Source: Polytrichum commune
Taxonomy: Eukaryota > Streptophyta > Polytrichopsida > Polytrichales > Polytrichaceae
Direction: 5' to 3'
Assembly: GCA_950295325.1 (NCBI GenBank)
Contig: OX485803.1
Coordinates: 16,740,001-16,804,000, forward strand
DNA length: 64,000 nucleotides
Part shown: positions 23,430 through 35,620 of the stretch, piece after piece
Position numbering within the stretch: the first letter of the stretch is position 1
How the letters are laid out: each line of letters starts with the position of its first letter
Notes under the pieces: model-generated
Database searches by the model: none
What the model was told of the DNA's origin: nothing
The model's input: the letters and a program-made list of their open reading frames with translations, nothing else
Made by a program: the position numbers and the translations under genes

Positions 23430-26157
23430 CTACATAGATTTCACAGGTTTTAGGATGTCAGCTTTGCGAATTTCGAGCTCATGCCACAGCCTCTCTCCCA
23501 AGCCCCTGGGACCCAAACGCTTCACAACACTGGCAGTGAAATCGTCCACAATTGCAGGAGAAGAATCTGAGCTGCTTTCACTCCTAATGTCGTTGAATCT
23601 CAATGAGATGCCTGTGAAAAAACATGAGTTAAATCATCTTATTTGGAATAAAATAAGAAAGGCCTTGGAAGAGAGCACAAATCTACAGTGCAGAGCCAAA
23701 TTTACATCCTAAGGTTCTGAAATATTTAGTTTGAAGATCCTGTGACGCATTTGAAACACAAATCATCAGAACAAATAGAGATTGTAGACGAGTGGTGTTA
23801 TAACTTAAGAGGTGATCTGTGACAGGGGCAGACTACTTTGTGAGCTCATGTCATTATCCATAAGTAGGGATCAGTCAATTGGAGAAACAATAAGTACCAA
23901 GCCTACCAAAATTGGATGCTACCTAGTATTAATGGGGTGGGGTGTCATTTTCATGAACTAGGTACCAGCTGTTGGCAACTCACACTGGAAGAGCCAAATG
24001 AGGGGAGTTCCAGGAATTGGGTAGGCAAGAAGCACTCTGTAAAAACCCCTAATCTATCAGTATCTTACAACTTTCACATTTAGAAAATCAATTTCATAAA
24101 GATTAACCTAACAAAGGATGAATCAATTTGTTGCTGCCTTCATAAAGACTGAGTGAAGTTATCATTTAATTCAAAGGAACTTTTTATTGGTTGTTTTGCA
24201 TACAACACCTTCCCTGTTCAGTAAGTATTTGGTGCATACTTGGAGGTAGTGTGGAAGCTCCACAAAGAACATTCTATATTGATTCACTGTGTCAAATTCA
24301 CTTGGTCATGCCAAGCGGTGCTAAAATGAGTTTGGCCCTCATTGAGCCGAAATAGGGTACTCTTCATTCAAATTCAAACAATACCTCCGAGGATGCACCA
24401 CAAGTGGAAAGAATTAAAAAAACTGTATGCAAAGCAACCAATAGAAATTCATAGACGACAAACTCCTGTTAAAAGAATCCCATTGAATTGAAGGATAACT
24501 AAACATTGATGATGCGGTTCCACTAGAAATTGTCAGTCTTCCCGACAGATGCAAGGTAATGACAAGATTCTTACCAGGTGTTCTGAAAGGGCTAGGTAAA
24601 CTTGGAGTTTGTGAAAGAGTGGCAGAAGCAACCGAGATGTTCTCTCCAGGCCGCAGTGGTACACAAGTCCTCGGAGGCGAGGTACCAAATCCTGGAGTTT
24701 GAGGAACGAAGAGGCCATCATGAAGCTGCTCATCTGGCCTTACCTTCATTGGAGGTGTCTCAAACACTAAGTGATTGTTGCAGGTCAAGTACTCTGGAGT
24801 CAGGAGGTCCTCGAACTTGGGTGTCTGGGGAGCAGCATTTTCCTGGAGAAAGGTCTGAAGCTCTGAAGGGGTAGATACGTAGGAGCTTTCACTGATAGTA
24901 GAAAGTACTCGCACCGAGCGGGGTGGTGATGGCATGCAAGGTGTATCAGGTAGTGGGCTTGAGAATTCTTCTTTGGATGTTGAGGATTGCCTCTTGCATG
25001 TAGGGGTGAGTGCTAGGTATCCGCTATCATAAGGACTTTCAGTTTCTAATGAGCCGGCAACAAGTGGAGAATAGCTGATGGTACAAGTCTGTAGACTATG
25101 TCTCAGTGGACTGAGATCATCTTCTGAGGACGAAGTCGATGTGGTGCTCTTCTCAGCAACCATGTGCTCTTGCTGTTCATAACTCGGTGATAAGGTTGGC
25201 CCTTCTGCAGCTGCATCAAGGAAATCACTCCATTCCTGGGAGTGTGGACGTTGCTTAAAATCAATTAGAAGAAATTGCAAAAATTGCTGATAGATTTTGT
25301 TGCACACCTTCATGAAGACAATAAGAGCATCTAGGAAACCAAACCAGTCTTGGCTCTTGCAATTCGATACTCTTGGATACATTATAAGTTTACCAGAAGC
25401 ATGCCGAGTACCAAAAATTCCAATTTAAACAATTTCACTTGTGCAAACGCTAGCACTTCCACAAGAATTCCATTTATGCACCTTCAAAGTTGGTCACTGA
25501 CCTCAAGACTAGTATTCATCATAGCCAAGGCACTCGTAAATTCCTGCACTTCACTAAGAGCCAATAGCTTTGAAGACGCCAGCCTGTCTACCTTCAACAC
25601 CATTGCATCGATCTGGAAATAACATTGACTACTTTTAACAAAATGCAGAGGAGCAGACGACTTTATAAAATGAAATGCATGTCAGTGAGGCTACTTACAA
25701 TTCAGGGGAACGACCAACTTCCAAGTATGTCTCCTGCTATACAAAGAAAAACTAGGCAATACTTTAACTCAAAGCTTGACAAGATCGACCTAAGGATCCA
25801 AGAAGAAGATGTGGTTGTACAAATGGAAATCACAGCCATAAACTTTGTCCATGCAATACAAGACGTGCCGTTGAGGTTTAGTAACAAAGTCAGCTTATGA
25901 GTCCAAATCATACATTATTGAAGTGTTGAAGGAGAACATACAATGTGCCAACTTATGAGAAATCTCCCAATACTTTTGGTTTAAGACAGATAGAGAAGAA
26001 CCTTGTGCAGAGTTTGTGCGACTTGAGCATGGACAGCATGCAGCTTTTGGAAAGAGCTGATGCGAGGATTAAGTTCTTGGAACGTTTGATGTTTCCCATC
26101 TGCTGGCGGCCTCTTCGCTTTGGGATGAGGGGTCCCTTTGCCCTGCCTTGACTTCAT
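23430..26157 (-). CDS. SKA3-like kinetochore protein (putative), four coding exons
   Basis: The exons in transcript order are 26157-26002, 25612-25502, 25235-24575 and 23611-23430. All have GT-AG borders with matching phases and give 369 residues. The start ATG at 26157 is followed by a basic, Pro-rich leader (MKSRQGKGTPHPKAKRPP). Residues 35-89 form a heptad-rich helix. Residues 90-310 are disordered, with seventeen Ser/Thr-Pro sites. The segment TPKFEDLLTPEY (228-238) and the following VPQTPGFG (267-273) recall the Thr-Pro motifs of animal SKA3. SKA3 belongs to the microtubule-binding SKA complex and is phosphorylated by CDK1 to bind NDC80; human SKA3 is about 412 residues. The identification rests on architecture and short motifs only, so another mitotic CDK substrate is possible. 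The intron 1 donor (GTTCTT) is weak. Confidence 0.6.
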
Positions 26158-26283
26158 GTTGATGCCCTGCCACTCATGTTACCTACCAGCATGGTTATTC
26201 AAGATTGTGCATGTGATGCCATGTACAAAGTGCCATCCTCTAAACAGGAAACATTCCGAGTGACACATCAGTGAAATAGACCA

Positions 26284-27520
26284 GCAATAGCAATCTTGTT
26301 CAGGTAAGCAGGCCTGATTTAGTTACTTGTCTTAAATGAACACTTATACTAGAGTGGTGTGTGCTTAGGTGTGGATCTAAGAACAGACACAAATACACAT
26401 GTGTTTAAAAGAGATTAGACTATGTGGTGGACTATGTGTATAATCTAGATTCAATGTCAACATGATTGGAGGCGCCCATGTGACCAAGTTTTGGCTACCT
26501 GACTGCCACTTTAGAAACTTCATAGCAATTCAACAAATTAGATTTGTATTTCATAGCAAAAAGAAACAAAATCAACCATTTAAGATTCGTCTATATTAAT
26601 TTCATGCTCAACGACCAGAAAGACATTTGCTTAAAAGAGATTGGACTATGTGTTTAAAACTTGCTAAACATTTTGGACTCAATAGTCGACCACATCACGG
26701 TATAAGGTATGTAGGTGTTATTCAGTCACATTTCTTAATTAAACACCTATATTTAAACAGTGTATGATGATTAGGTGCAGATCTAAAATTAAACACCATA
26801 AAGACACATGTTTAAAAGAGATTGCACTACACCTTGAAATATTATTAAATACTCTACATAATAATCAACATAATTGAGGGGCCTATGTGTTCATATAAGA
26901 GATCAATACACATGCATTTCAAAGAACCATAATGTAATTAGGGGAGCTCCAATTTTCAATCCGATAAGGTAAAACACATGTGGGTGCTATATATTTATAT
27001 TTCTTCACCAGACACCTATATTTGAATGGTATATGGTTTAGAGATGGACCTTCGGCTTGCTCTTGAACCGACACCTCAAAGAACTACATTATGATCTTGC
27101 CAATGTCAGATGATTGTGTGCACAATATGTGAATTAGGTATTTGTGAGTCCACATTGTGGGTGGATGAGAGCTAGAGCGCCACTAGAGAATTCCATTAAA
27201 AATGTCGATGAATCATAGAAACAACAATATAAAGACACACGTTCAAAAGAGATTGGAATACGCCTTCAAATCTTCTTAACTACTCTACATTGAGTAGTCA
27301 ACACAATGGGGGGAAGGAGCTATGTAATCATTTAAGAAAGCAAAACACATGTATCCCCAGTATCCATAGCTAAATCAGGACAGGTCCAATTTCAATCCGG
27401 TTTTTGTAGTTTAATCAAAAATTCGCTAATGCAACAGAACTTTCAAGACGTAAATCTGATCAATAGAAGATGGATAACAAGAAAATGTAACCAAATAGCA
27501 CCTGCATACCTTGAACAGTA
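26284..27520 (+). repeat. Cluster of family A dispersed repeats
   Basis: At least four partial copies follow each other (about 26300-26500, 26600-26720, 26720-26950 and 27220-27520). Each contains some of ACACCTATATTTGA, GGTGTGGATCTAAGAA, AGACACATGTTTAAAAGAG, GATTGGACTATG and CAACATAATTGAGG. The last copy continues into GCTAATGCAACAG and GTAAATCTGATCAATAG, the segment also seen at 9.68 kb. No protein is encoded. Confidence 0.75.
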
Positions 27521-27599
27521 ATCACGACAAACTTTTCTGAGAAAAGTACAGGATTGAAGGGAAGTTTTGGCAGTAATAATCAGCCTCCAATCCATTGAC

Positions 27600-28750
27600 A
27601 TTTAAATTCTGCCTCAAGGTAGACGTTCTTGTTCTAGCCAGAAATACATATATTCTTGTTCTGGCCACAAATATATGTGAAGAAAAATTACAGAGGAAAG
27701 TTCAGCGAATTATGGCGTACTGCCGTTGCATGGCTGAACTATAGATATCGCTTGAATAAATTACAAAATTCAGCACACCTATCGGCATTTTCAACTTCAA
27801 GCACTTCGATTCAACAATTGTAAGGGCAATTGCAGAGGGTTGACTAAGATAGGGATCAAAGATAATGAAAGACCTCAAGCCCTATACAGAAGTGTCTGAT
27901 TTAGAAAATGCAGAGGCGGGCTGATAAAGAGTGGCGTTCGGCCTTTTTTCTGGTCATAATAAAAGAGTTGCAAAGATGTCTTTTCCACAAAGCAGAAGAC
28001 TACAATCCTACAGAACGTATCTTCTTGTTCTAGCTCAAGGCAGACATATCTGTATGTAGAAAACCTAGAGGAAAGTTCAGCGAATTATGGCTCAGTACCA
28101 TTGCGATGGCTCAAACATGGAGATTGTTCGAAGAAATAATAAATTCAGCACACAAATCTACCAGCATTTTCGACGTCGAGCACTTCGATTCATTGGTTGT
28201 GAGAGCAGTTGCACAAGGCTGATAACGATGCAAGATTGCGCGCAAAGATAGAGATCGAAGATACCAACAATCTGAAGACAATCTCAAAAGTAGTGCCTGA
28301 TTCTCAAAACGCAGAGGCGGGCTGATAAAGAGTGTCAATCAACCTGGATATGTTCAAGGAAAGAAGTGTAAAGGTATATTCTCCACAGAAGAACATATCA
28401 TCTTGTTCTAGCTCAACGCAGACATGTATGTATGAAGAAAACCTACAGAGAAACTCAGCGAATCATGGCGCGGTGCCGTTGCGATGCTCGTTTATAGAGA
28501 TCGCTGGAGAAATAACGAATTCAGCACACAGCTACCCGCATTTTCGACTTCACGCGCTTCACTTCAATAATTGTAAGAGCAATTGCAGAAGGCTGGTTAC
28601 GATACAAAAACAACAACAATCTCAAGCGTCCTATGGTAGTGCATGGTTCTCAAAAATCAGAGGCGGGTTGATACAGAGTGTCATTCAGCCTTTTCTGTTC
28701 GCGGTAAGAGAGTGTAAAGATGTATTTTCCACAGTGCACGTGATCCACAC
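27600..28750. repeat. Three tandem units of about 375 bp upstream of the SKA3-like gene
   Basis: The landmark TTCAGCGAATTATGGC (and variants) recurs at about 27703, 28077 and 28455. The landmark CAGAGGCGGGCTGATAAAGAGTG (and variants) recurs at about 27910, 28310 and 28657. The unit is therefore about 374-378 bp, with roughly 75-80 percent identity by eye. The array lies 1.4 kb upstream of the SKA3-like start and just before a possible plus-strand gene fragment. The frames are broken by stops and I see no conserved protein, so promoter or leader duplication is as likely as a repeat of mobile origin. Confidence 0.75.
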
Positions 28751-28859
28751 GACTGACAATCACAACCCTCATTGGAAAGACAGCTCCAACACCAGCTCTA
28801 TCCTAAGCGATTCGGCTGAAAGGTTCATCACAAGCTTCCTCATCCATAAATTTCCCACA

Positions 28860-29130
28860 CATTGCATCTCTCTCTCTCTCTGCCCGAATTTCGAATTGAA
28901 AAAACACGAAGGCTGAGGAGGGAGTGCAATTACCAATTCTTTGTTACTCCCTACTGCGCACGTTTTTTCATCTCCACCCTCACCTTAACTTGTCGGCTTG
29001 TGTTGCAACTCCACGGCTTCATAGAAATCCACCATGTCCACTGCCGGAATCGCAATCGCAATCGCAATCGCAATTGAAGCACGTCGAAGGTTTGAATCTG
29101 GCGTGGAGGGAACTTCTTCTTGAAGATGAA
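28860..29130 (+). pseudogene. Possible 5-prime gene fragment: CT-rich leader and short start frame
   Basis: A CT run (28870-28881) is followed at 29033 by ATG in the context CCACCATGTCC. The frame MSTAGIAIAIAIAIEARRF continues for 28 codons to TGA at about 29117. It includes four ATCGCA hexamer repeats (about 29050-29073). It looks like a leader plus first exon, but I find no donor with a convincing continuation. It may be a captured or truncated gene start, or a non-coding transcript driven by the duplicated region upstream. I cannot name a family. Confidence 0.25.
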
Positions 29131-31917
29131 GTTGGCGTTGGACGAGTTAGATGGATGGATGATATGTCATCTGTGTTGTTGGGGTCACTCCTTTTCATCC
29201 ACAAGGGATACAGCCTCACGTTGGGACGGTGCAAGCAAATCATTTGTGAGAGCATGCCCGTTTGGTATCAAAAACATAAATGCCATGCAAAGATTGATGT
29301 TCACTTTAACCCTCTCCTAGCACTTTCATTGCCACATGGCGGAAGGTAATTGGAAAGAATGAGGTGGTTGAAAGGTCGGAACTCTCTTCAACACTCACTC
29401 TTTCACAAAGCCGTAGATCTTCACAATGTAAGGGTCTAGATCTAGTTTGGAAGAGAGGGTTATGTTCAATAATTGACTCGCCGTTCCCTGGCTTGATTGG
29501 TTATCTAATACATAACATTGCTCAGTTGACATGCATGGTTGTCCCTTTTCAAGTGAAGGAGCTAGTATATTTTACATGGGATGGTCTAAGAAACGCCCTT
29601 CCCCTTAATGACAAACTCATAACGAGGCCGTCAAGTATCAACATGCATGCAAATGAAGTACACTGATAATTGCAGTTAGTGTAATCATTTTTGTTTGTCT
29701 TGCTCAATACTAATTATAAACCACCTATGTAGTGTCACCACAATAAATGTAAGCCTAACATTATTCGTCATTCCTTGCAACAACAACAAAAAGAATGCAT
29801 TATTGCAATTATTTGTCACTTATTAAGTGATTTTTCATCCAAATTTCAATCATCCATGACCTTATTTCATTACAATAATGTTAGGAGACAAAATATACCA
29901 ATCTTTATTTCAATAACTTACACGGATCTCATCCAATTGTCAATCATCCATGACAATACTTATAAATTTATTCATAAGAAGTGTCATAAAAAATCTCCAC
30001 GATGATGTAACGTGCCATATGACACTAAATACAATATTTAGTGTAGTGTGTTGGCAACCTAATAAATTAAAGATGCAAATATTATTTAATGCATACGCCG
30101 AATTATTTTCTTTGACAAAGGTGAGTGGCAAGACAAGTTGAGGAATGTTATGCAATTACAATCATAAGATTGAAGAAGATTCCTATATTAAACTGGATAA
30201 TTTTTCGTATTTGTGTTTATTTATGTTCACTATACAATTGGTGGGACACCCCCCCCCCCACACACACACACAAACAAACACACATGTTGCCTTTAAAGAT
30301 TGTCAATACGAAATCACTAATAAAAAGTGTCACATCGACCAAATGCAAGAAGAAAACATCCAAACTCCCTTAAGCTCTCCTCCGCAACCACAACACCACC
30401 ACCAAGACTTGATATGCATCAAAAGACAAAGTGTCATGCCAAAGATTCGATGCCATGCAATATAAACTTCATACCCAACTACCATGATTTTAGCCTACTC
30501 GGGACTTGGGCCACAACCATACTTGATATGCGTGCAATTTGACATGAGTAGGGTATTGAGGTCATTGCATGGTACATATATCAATTGGATCAAAATAAGC
30601 ATCTCTCTTGAAATAGTACGGACTTGTATCCAAATCTTGTTAAGAAAAAGACAAATATTACATAACTTCTTGGTTTCGTTCCGTGGGACTAAGGACCGCT
30701 TTACACTACAGTGGAGAAGTGCACCAGTTGGTCAAGAAGACATGGTTATTTGAGGCAAGGGATGGTATGCTGGAGAAGATGAAAAGACAATAAAACAATG
30801 CCTCAAGAAGTCTTGATCGGCCGTAGTATAACCACCTACAAGAGAAGTGTATTGGACAACTTCACCAAGAGAAGTAGTCCACCGGACTACTTCACAAAAC
30901 GGTCATAGTTGGCTATCGTAGAAACCTTACCCCCTAAATGACCATTGTAATGATATTTTAAGAAAATTCATATTGATCCCAAAAATACAATGATATGGCA
31001 ATGTCTGAGAACTTCTTTCATGACAAGAATTTATTTAAAAATGTTCCATCTTAAATAATACATCCAAATTAAGGTGAATAAGTAGGTAACATTCTCTTCT
31101 TATTGATTTTTTAAGGAATTGCATGTTGGTATAGTCCAACCTCGTACACCCTCGATATTACAACACATTTATGTGAGACCAAAATTTTTAGTTCAAAACT
31201 CCCTCTTTTATACGACTACAACACTCGATAATGCAACATTTAGAATCTCCATTTTGTCATGTTAAAGAGGTAGTTAATGCTAGAATTCCTTTCATCTATA
31301 TTACGTACATCTAAAATACATCCATTTTCACTTGGGAATTACTTGGGAACTTCACATATTGTTGGGAACTAAATGATAATCAGGGTTACTAGTGTAGAAT
31401 GGACATGGTTAGAGTTAGAGTGGCCTCCTGCCTAATATGTTGCATTGTACACAGGTGATATAGTATCACTAGTATCTTGATGCTAAACATCATGCATCAT
31501 TGTTGTCTAGTTTCTTATTAGAGAACTCTTTATATTTTAGTGTTAATAAAATTATTAGTTTCCAAAAGTTAGTTGGGAATTTAGACAAGATGATAGTTGC
31601 TAACTTGGGTAGGCAACACCAAAGATCTTTGGGCTCCTATTTCAAGAGTTATTGAGAATATTTGTATTTGTTTGGAGTTATAAGTTATTATTTCATACCA
31701 TCTACATTGCTTAAACTTGTTGTATATATTTTTAAGCTCATGTTACTTATGTTTTTGCATTCCCTCAATAATACAACAACTTTATGCCATTTGTCATGTT
31801 ACTGAGAAGACAACACCTCGATAATATGATTCTTTTTGTATTTCTTAAAAGTGACATACTATAGAGGGAGAACAATAGTGCAAAGACTTCTCTAAGGGAA
31901 AAAGATCTTATTCAAGT

Positions 31918-31995
31918 TGGAGTTCTCCGGAGGCCAAGTTTCTTGTCCAAGGCTTTGAGGTTGCCCAAGAAACTTGACCTCTGGAGAACTCCCCT
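31918..31995. repeat. Short hairpin with arms of about 34 bases
   Basis: GGAGTTCTCCGGAGGCCAAG pairs with CTTGACCTCTGGAGAACTCC across a short loop, with the pairing extending through TTTCTTG/CAAGAAA. The loop is short for a plant microRNA precursor, so a mini-foldback is at least as likely. Confidence 0.65.
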
Positions 31996-32361
31996 TCAAA
32001 AAAGTGTCGCCATGTTGGCAACCGTGTCATTTTTTCATCCATGTAAAAAGTTCCCTATCAAAGGACTCTTGGCCATAGTGCCAGACAAGAGTGTCACTCT
32101 CGGCCAATCAAATTTCAGAATTCCCCTAGAATTCATGACCGGTGGACTTCTCCACCATAGTGTAATGCAACCCTAAATATCTCATGAGCATAGTTATTCT
32201 TTAATTATGAGATTCCATGTTTATGGGGAGAAATCAAGTTGTGTTCTCTTAACTTTTCGACAAGTGCTTGTAAATCATCAAAGATTTTTAATCACAACTA
32301 CTTTGTTTGAAAAGATACCACACGTACTTGCTCAATATTGTTAAGCTCCCCACAAATGTGG

Positions 32362-32410
32362 TGATATATATATATATATATATAGATAGATAGATAGATA
32401 GATAGATAAA
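32362..32410. repeat. Compound TA and GATA microsatellite
   Basis: About ten TA units run directly into six GATA units. The flanks are non-coding. Confidence 0.9.
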
Positions 32411-33989
32411 ACACATTGGTCTTTACTTTTACTTCAAGCTTGGACCCAATAGACTAATGGGTAAATGATGGTACCACACGACCACCGCTAAATTCATTGA
32501 ATTGTACTTTGAGATCGGCAAGCCATGTCCAAAGATCCCTAACGGAACTCTCAATTCAAATGATTGTGTTTCATTCATCAAAATCTATTTTGGTTTTTCC
32601 ATACATAGTAATTAGAAAAACCCATCTCCAACATAATGATCATAAATTCAAAATGGTTATTCTATATATCTCATGAAGTGCTTACTTCTTATATATCTCT
32701 CTCTCACACCACCACACATATATTGATTGTAAGTTCATGTTACCTGTTATATTTCTATGTATCGATGTATAAGTTGCAAATATGACAAAGTTTCAAGATC
32801 TTTCTTTTGAATTCATTACATGGGAACCGTATGTCATTTTGACTCAATTATCCATATATGGACGTGGTTCTTTGACGGTGCTTCACAATTCCTTTTGCTT
32901 GATGATTCTCAAGAAATCATCGACAATGTTTTTTCTAACAAATTGATGAACCCCTCATACCTTCCAGAGTGAAACCATCGTGATATGATGCAGACTAAAT
33001 GTTCCATCCCCGCTCAATGGATTTGGAGCCATGAGTGATTATGGATTGTTCAAGTGAGAAATAGGATCATATATTGATCTTTGCCACAATTAGGGGGTTG
33101 GTATTCACAATGCATTCTTAGAGGCCAATAACTAAGGGTAACATTGTTTTTGAGACCCTAACTATCTTCAAAAGACCTCCCCACTATCTAGTATATGCTA
33201 CCAATCTCATAGGGTTTTGGCAAGGTTCCAAAGGTAGTGGCAAAATTCCACTCCTCAATGAAGTCCGCAAAGGATACTTCCTCATTCCCACAAATAAATA
33301 AAGTCAAACCCACTTGTGACATTCTCATGCTTACTCCACATATATGATAGTGGAGAACAACCCCCACCCCAAATCGTGCTTCAAAGTTTTGTAAAACAAC
33401 TCTCATGATACGCGATTCGCAAATTGTGAAGAGCAAATCTTCCTAGTTCAAGACATACAACATGTTACTTATTCCCAAAATGAAGAGACCACCATTTTCC
33501 CATTTGGGAAGTGTGAAGCAATATTGTTGGAGCATTGGTTTGGATGGCCATGCTTTAACGAGGATGCTTTTGATGAGCTACATAACATTTATCAATAGCC
33601 ATTGTAGTGGTTTTTTAACATTGTACTTATCCGTAAAATAATCAAGGCCAAAATGAAACCATGGATTTTTGTGTGTGTGTTTATTCGAGATGATATTTGG
33701 AACGGTGACCAACATGTAGTTAATATAGGCCGATGGTGATCATTTTTAGTTGATTGCTATTGATTGAGGTTTGTCACATTTGGGAACACCAACTTGAGAT
33801 AGTTAGTCACCTTTGACCCACAACAAGAAGAGACAATGTGAGTCGTGTATTAGTGATATGAGCCAAGTAAGGTACTTGTTCTTAATCTAGTGGTGCATGG
33901 CAACCAAAAAGACATGTGCCACAATGAGATTAGACTATATGCTATGTACATTTCATTATAGGTTCAACAAATTACACATATGGAAAGGC

Positions 33990-35620
33990 TTGTGTGATCA
34001 CTTAAGAGAACAATAATCTTCACTCTTACCTCTTATAACTTATGCATATAAATTACGACATTGAAACTTGAAGTGACAATTTGCGTGATTTGTCAAAATT
34101 CCCAACCAAATGAGACAACATTATATGGTATGATCCAATGGGCAAAGTTGTATGTGGAATTGGAAGTGCCCACAATAGGACCAAGTTATCTTAAATTATG
34201 ACTTGCGAGGCGTTAACTTAGGTCCAGTGACGGTAGAATTTGGAGATGACGTATAAAAATATGAACTCAAAACTCACACATACATTTATCACTTAGAGAT
34301 AACAATAATCTTCACTTGGATCTCTTATAACTTTTGCATATCAACTCCAAATTTGGAATTTGAAATGACAACCTTTGTGACTCGCTGTAATTGATTTCTA
34401 TCTAGAAAAAAAATTCGAAGTTTAGTCCAATCCAAGGGCCAATATCATACGTGGAGTTGAATCGAAGTTTTGAGACGTTAACTTAGGTCTAGTAATGGTG
34501 GTAAGTGGAAATCACTTGAAGATAATAATAATATTCACTTTGATCTCTTATAACACTTGCATCTCAACTCCAATTCGAAAACTCAAGATGGCAATCTTTG
34601 TGAATCATCACAATTGTTGTCCAGTTGAGTCAATTCTCAATTTTATCCAATGGCCAAAACATATGTGAAGTTCAAATCAAATCCTCGAGCACAAATTATC
34701 GGGCATTTACATATCCAACAACCAAAATCAAATGCAAAGTTGAATCATGCCTTTGAGCGCAACTTACCAGGCATTAGCAAACCCAATGCTCAAAATCGGA
34801 TGTGGAGTTGAATTAGACCTTTGAGCACAACGTATGAGATGTTAACTCAGGTCTAGGAATAGTGGGAATTTGAAATCACTTAAAGAGAGCGGAAATCTTC
34901 ACTATGCTCTCTTCTAACTTTTGCATAGATCTCAACTCCAATTCTACAACTCAAAACAACAATCTTCACAAATCATCATAATTTCTAACTAGATGAGGCA
35001 ACCGGTCAAATCCAATGGCCAACTTCAAACATGGAGTTGGATCAAACCTTTGAACACAACTTACGAAGCATCAACTTAGGTTCATAAATAGTAAAAAAAA
35101 CGGAGATCACTTAAAAAGAAGATGCATCTTCACTTTGATCTCTCATAACGTTTTCATCTCGACTCTAATTTTGAAACTTGGGAATGACGTTGTTTGGAAA
35201 TCATCACAACTGCTAACTGGATAAATTGTCCAATCCGGTGCCAAAAATCATACACGAAGTTGGACCAAACAATCGAGCACAACGTACGGGGCATCAATTT
35301 GGGTCTCGTAGTACTGGTGATTGGTAACCGATCTCCTAAAAATGGGAATCTTCACTCTAATCTCTCATAACTTTTGCATCTTAACTTCGATTCTGAACCT
35401 TGAAATCATCAGTCTTTGTGAATCATCACAATTACTTACCAAACGAGTCAATTTCCCAGTCCGATTGAACATCCCATCGCAAATGTGAATTGAAATGACA
35501 TGAAGTGAGGTGAAGTTGGTTTCAAAGTCCGGGAAGCCAAAAGGCTTATGATGCAAGAGTTGGAACAAAAGCATTGAGCACAACTTATGAGGCGTTAACT
35601 TAGGTGTAGTGCCGGTTAGT
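33990..35620. repeat. Degenerate tandem array, units of about 220-290 bp
   Basis: The landmark TCTCTTATAACTTTTGCAT (variants) recurs near 34031, 34321, 34543, 34909, 35141 and 35361. Between landmarks come CATCACAATT, CCAATGGCCAAA, GAGCACAACTTA and GGCGTTAACTTAGGT-type blocks in constant order. Units are only about 70-80 percent alike. The array ends abruptly at the start of the EDR2-like leader. Confidence 0.8.

Larger units (their letters stand above)
29131..33989. other. Long gene-free interval
   Basis: Contains a C/CA tract (about 30249-30270), the hairpin at 31.9 kb, a smaller hairpin (TTGGCC, then GGCCAA, about 32070-32108), a TA/GATA microsatellite and a partial family A copy. None of the open frames (up to 141 codons) has a recognisable domain. 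Confidence 0.45.

Noticed and set aside
24414-25382. A 322-codon minus-strand frame taken as a single-exon gene
   Set aside because: It reads through intron sequence at both ends; the coding part is 24575-25235, with other exons on either side in phase.
31130-31870. A possible element bounded by CCCTCGATATTAC and a TATAGAGGG-like end
   Set aside because: The proposed ends match for only about ten bases with several mismatches, and no target duplication is visible.
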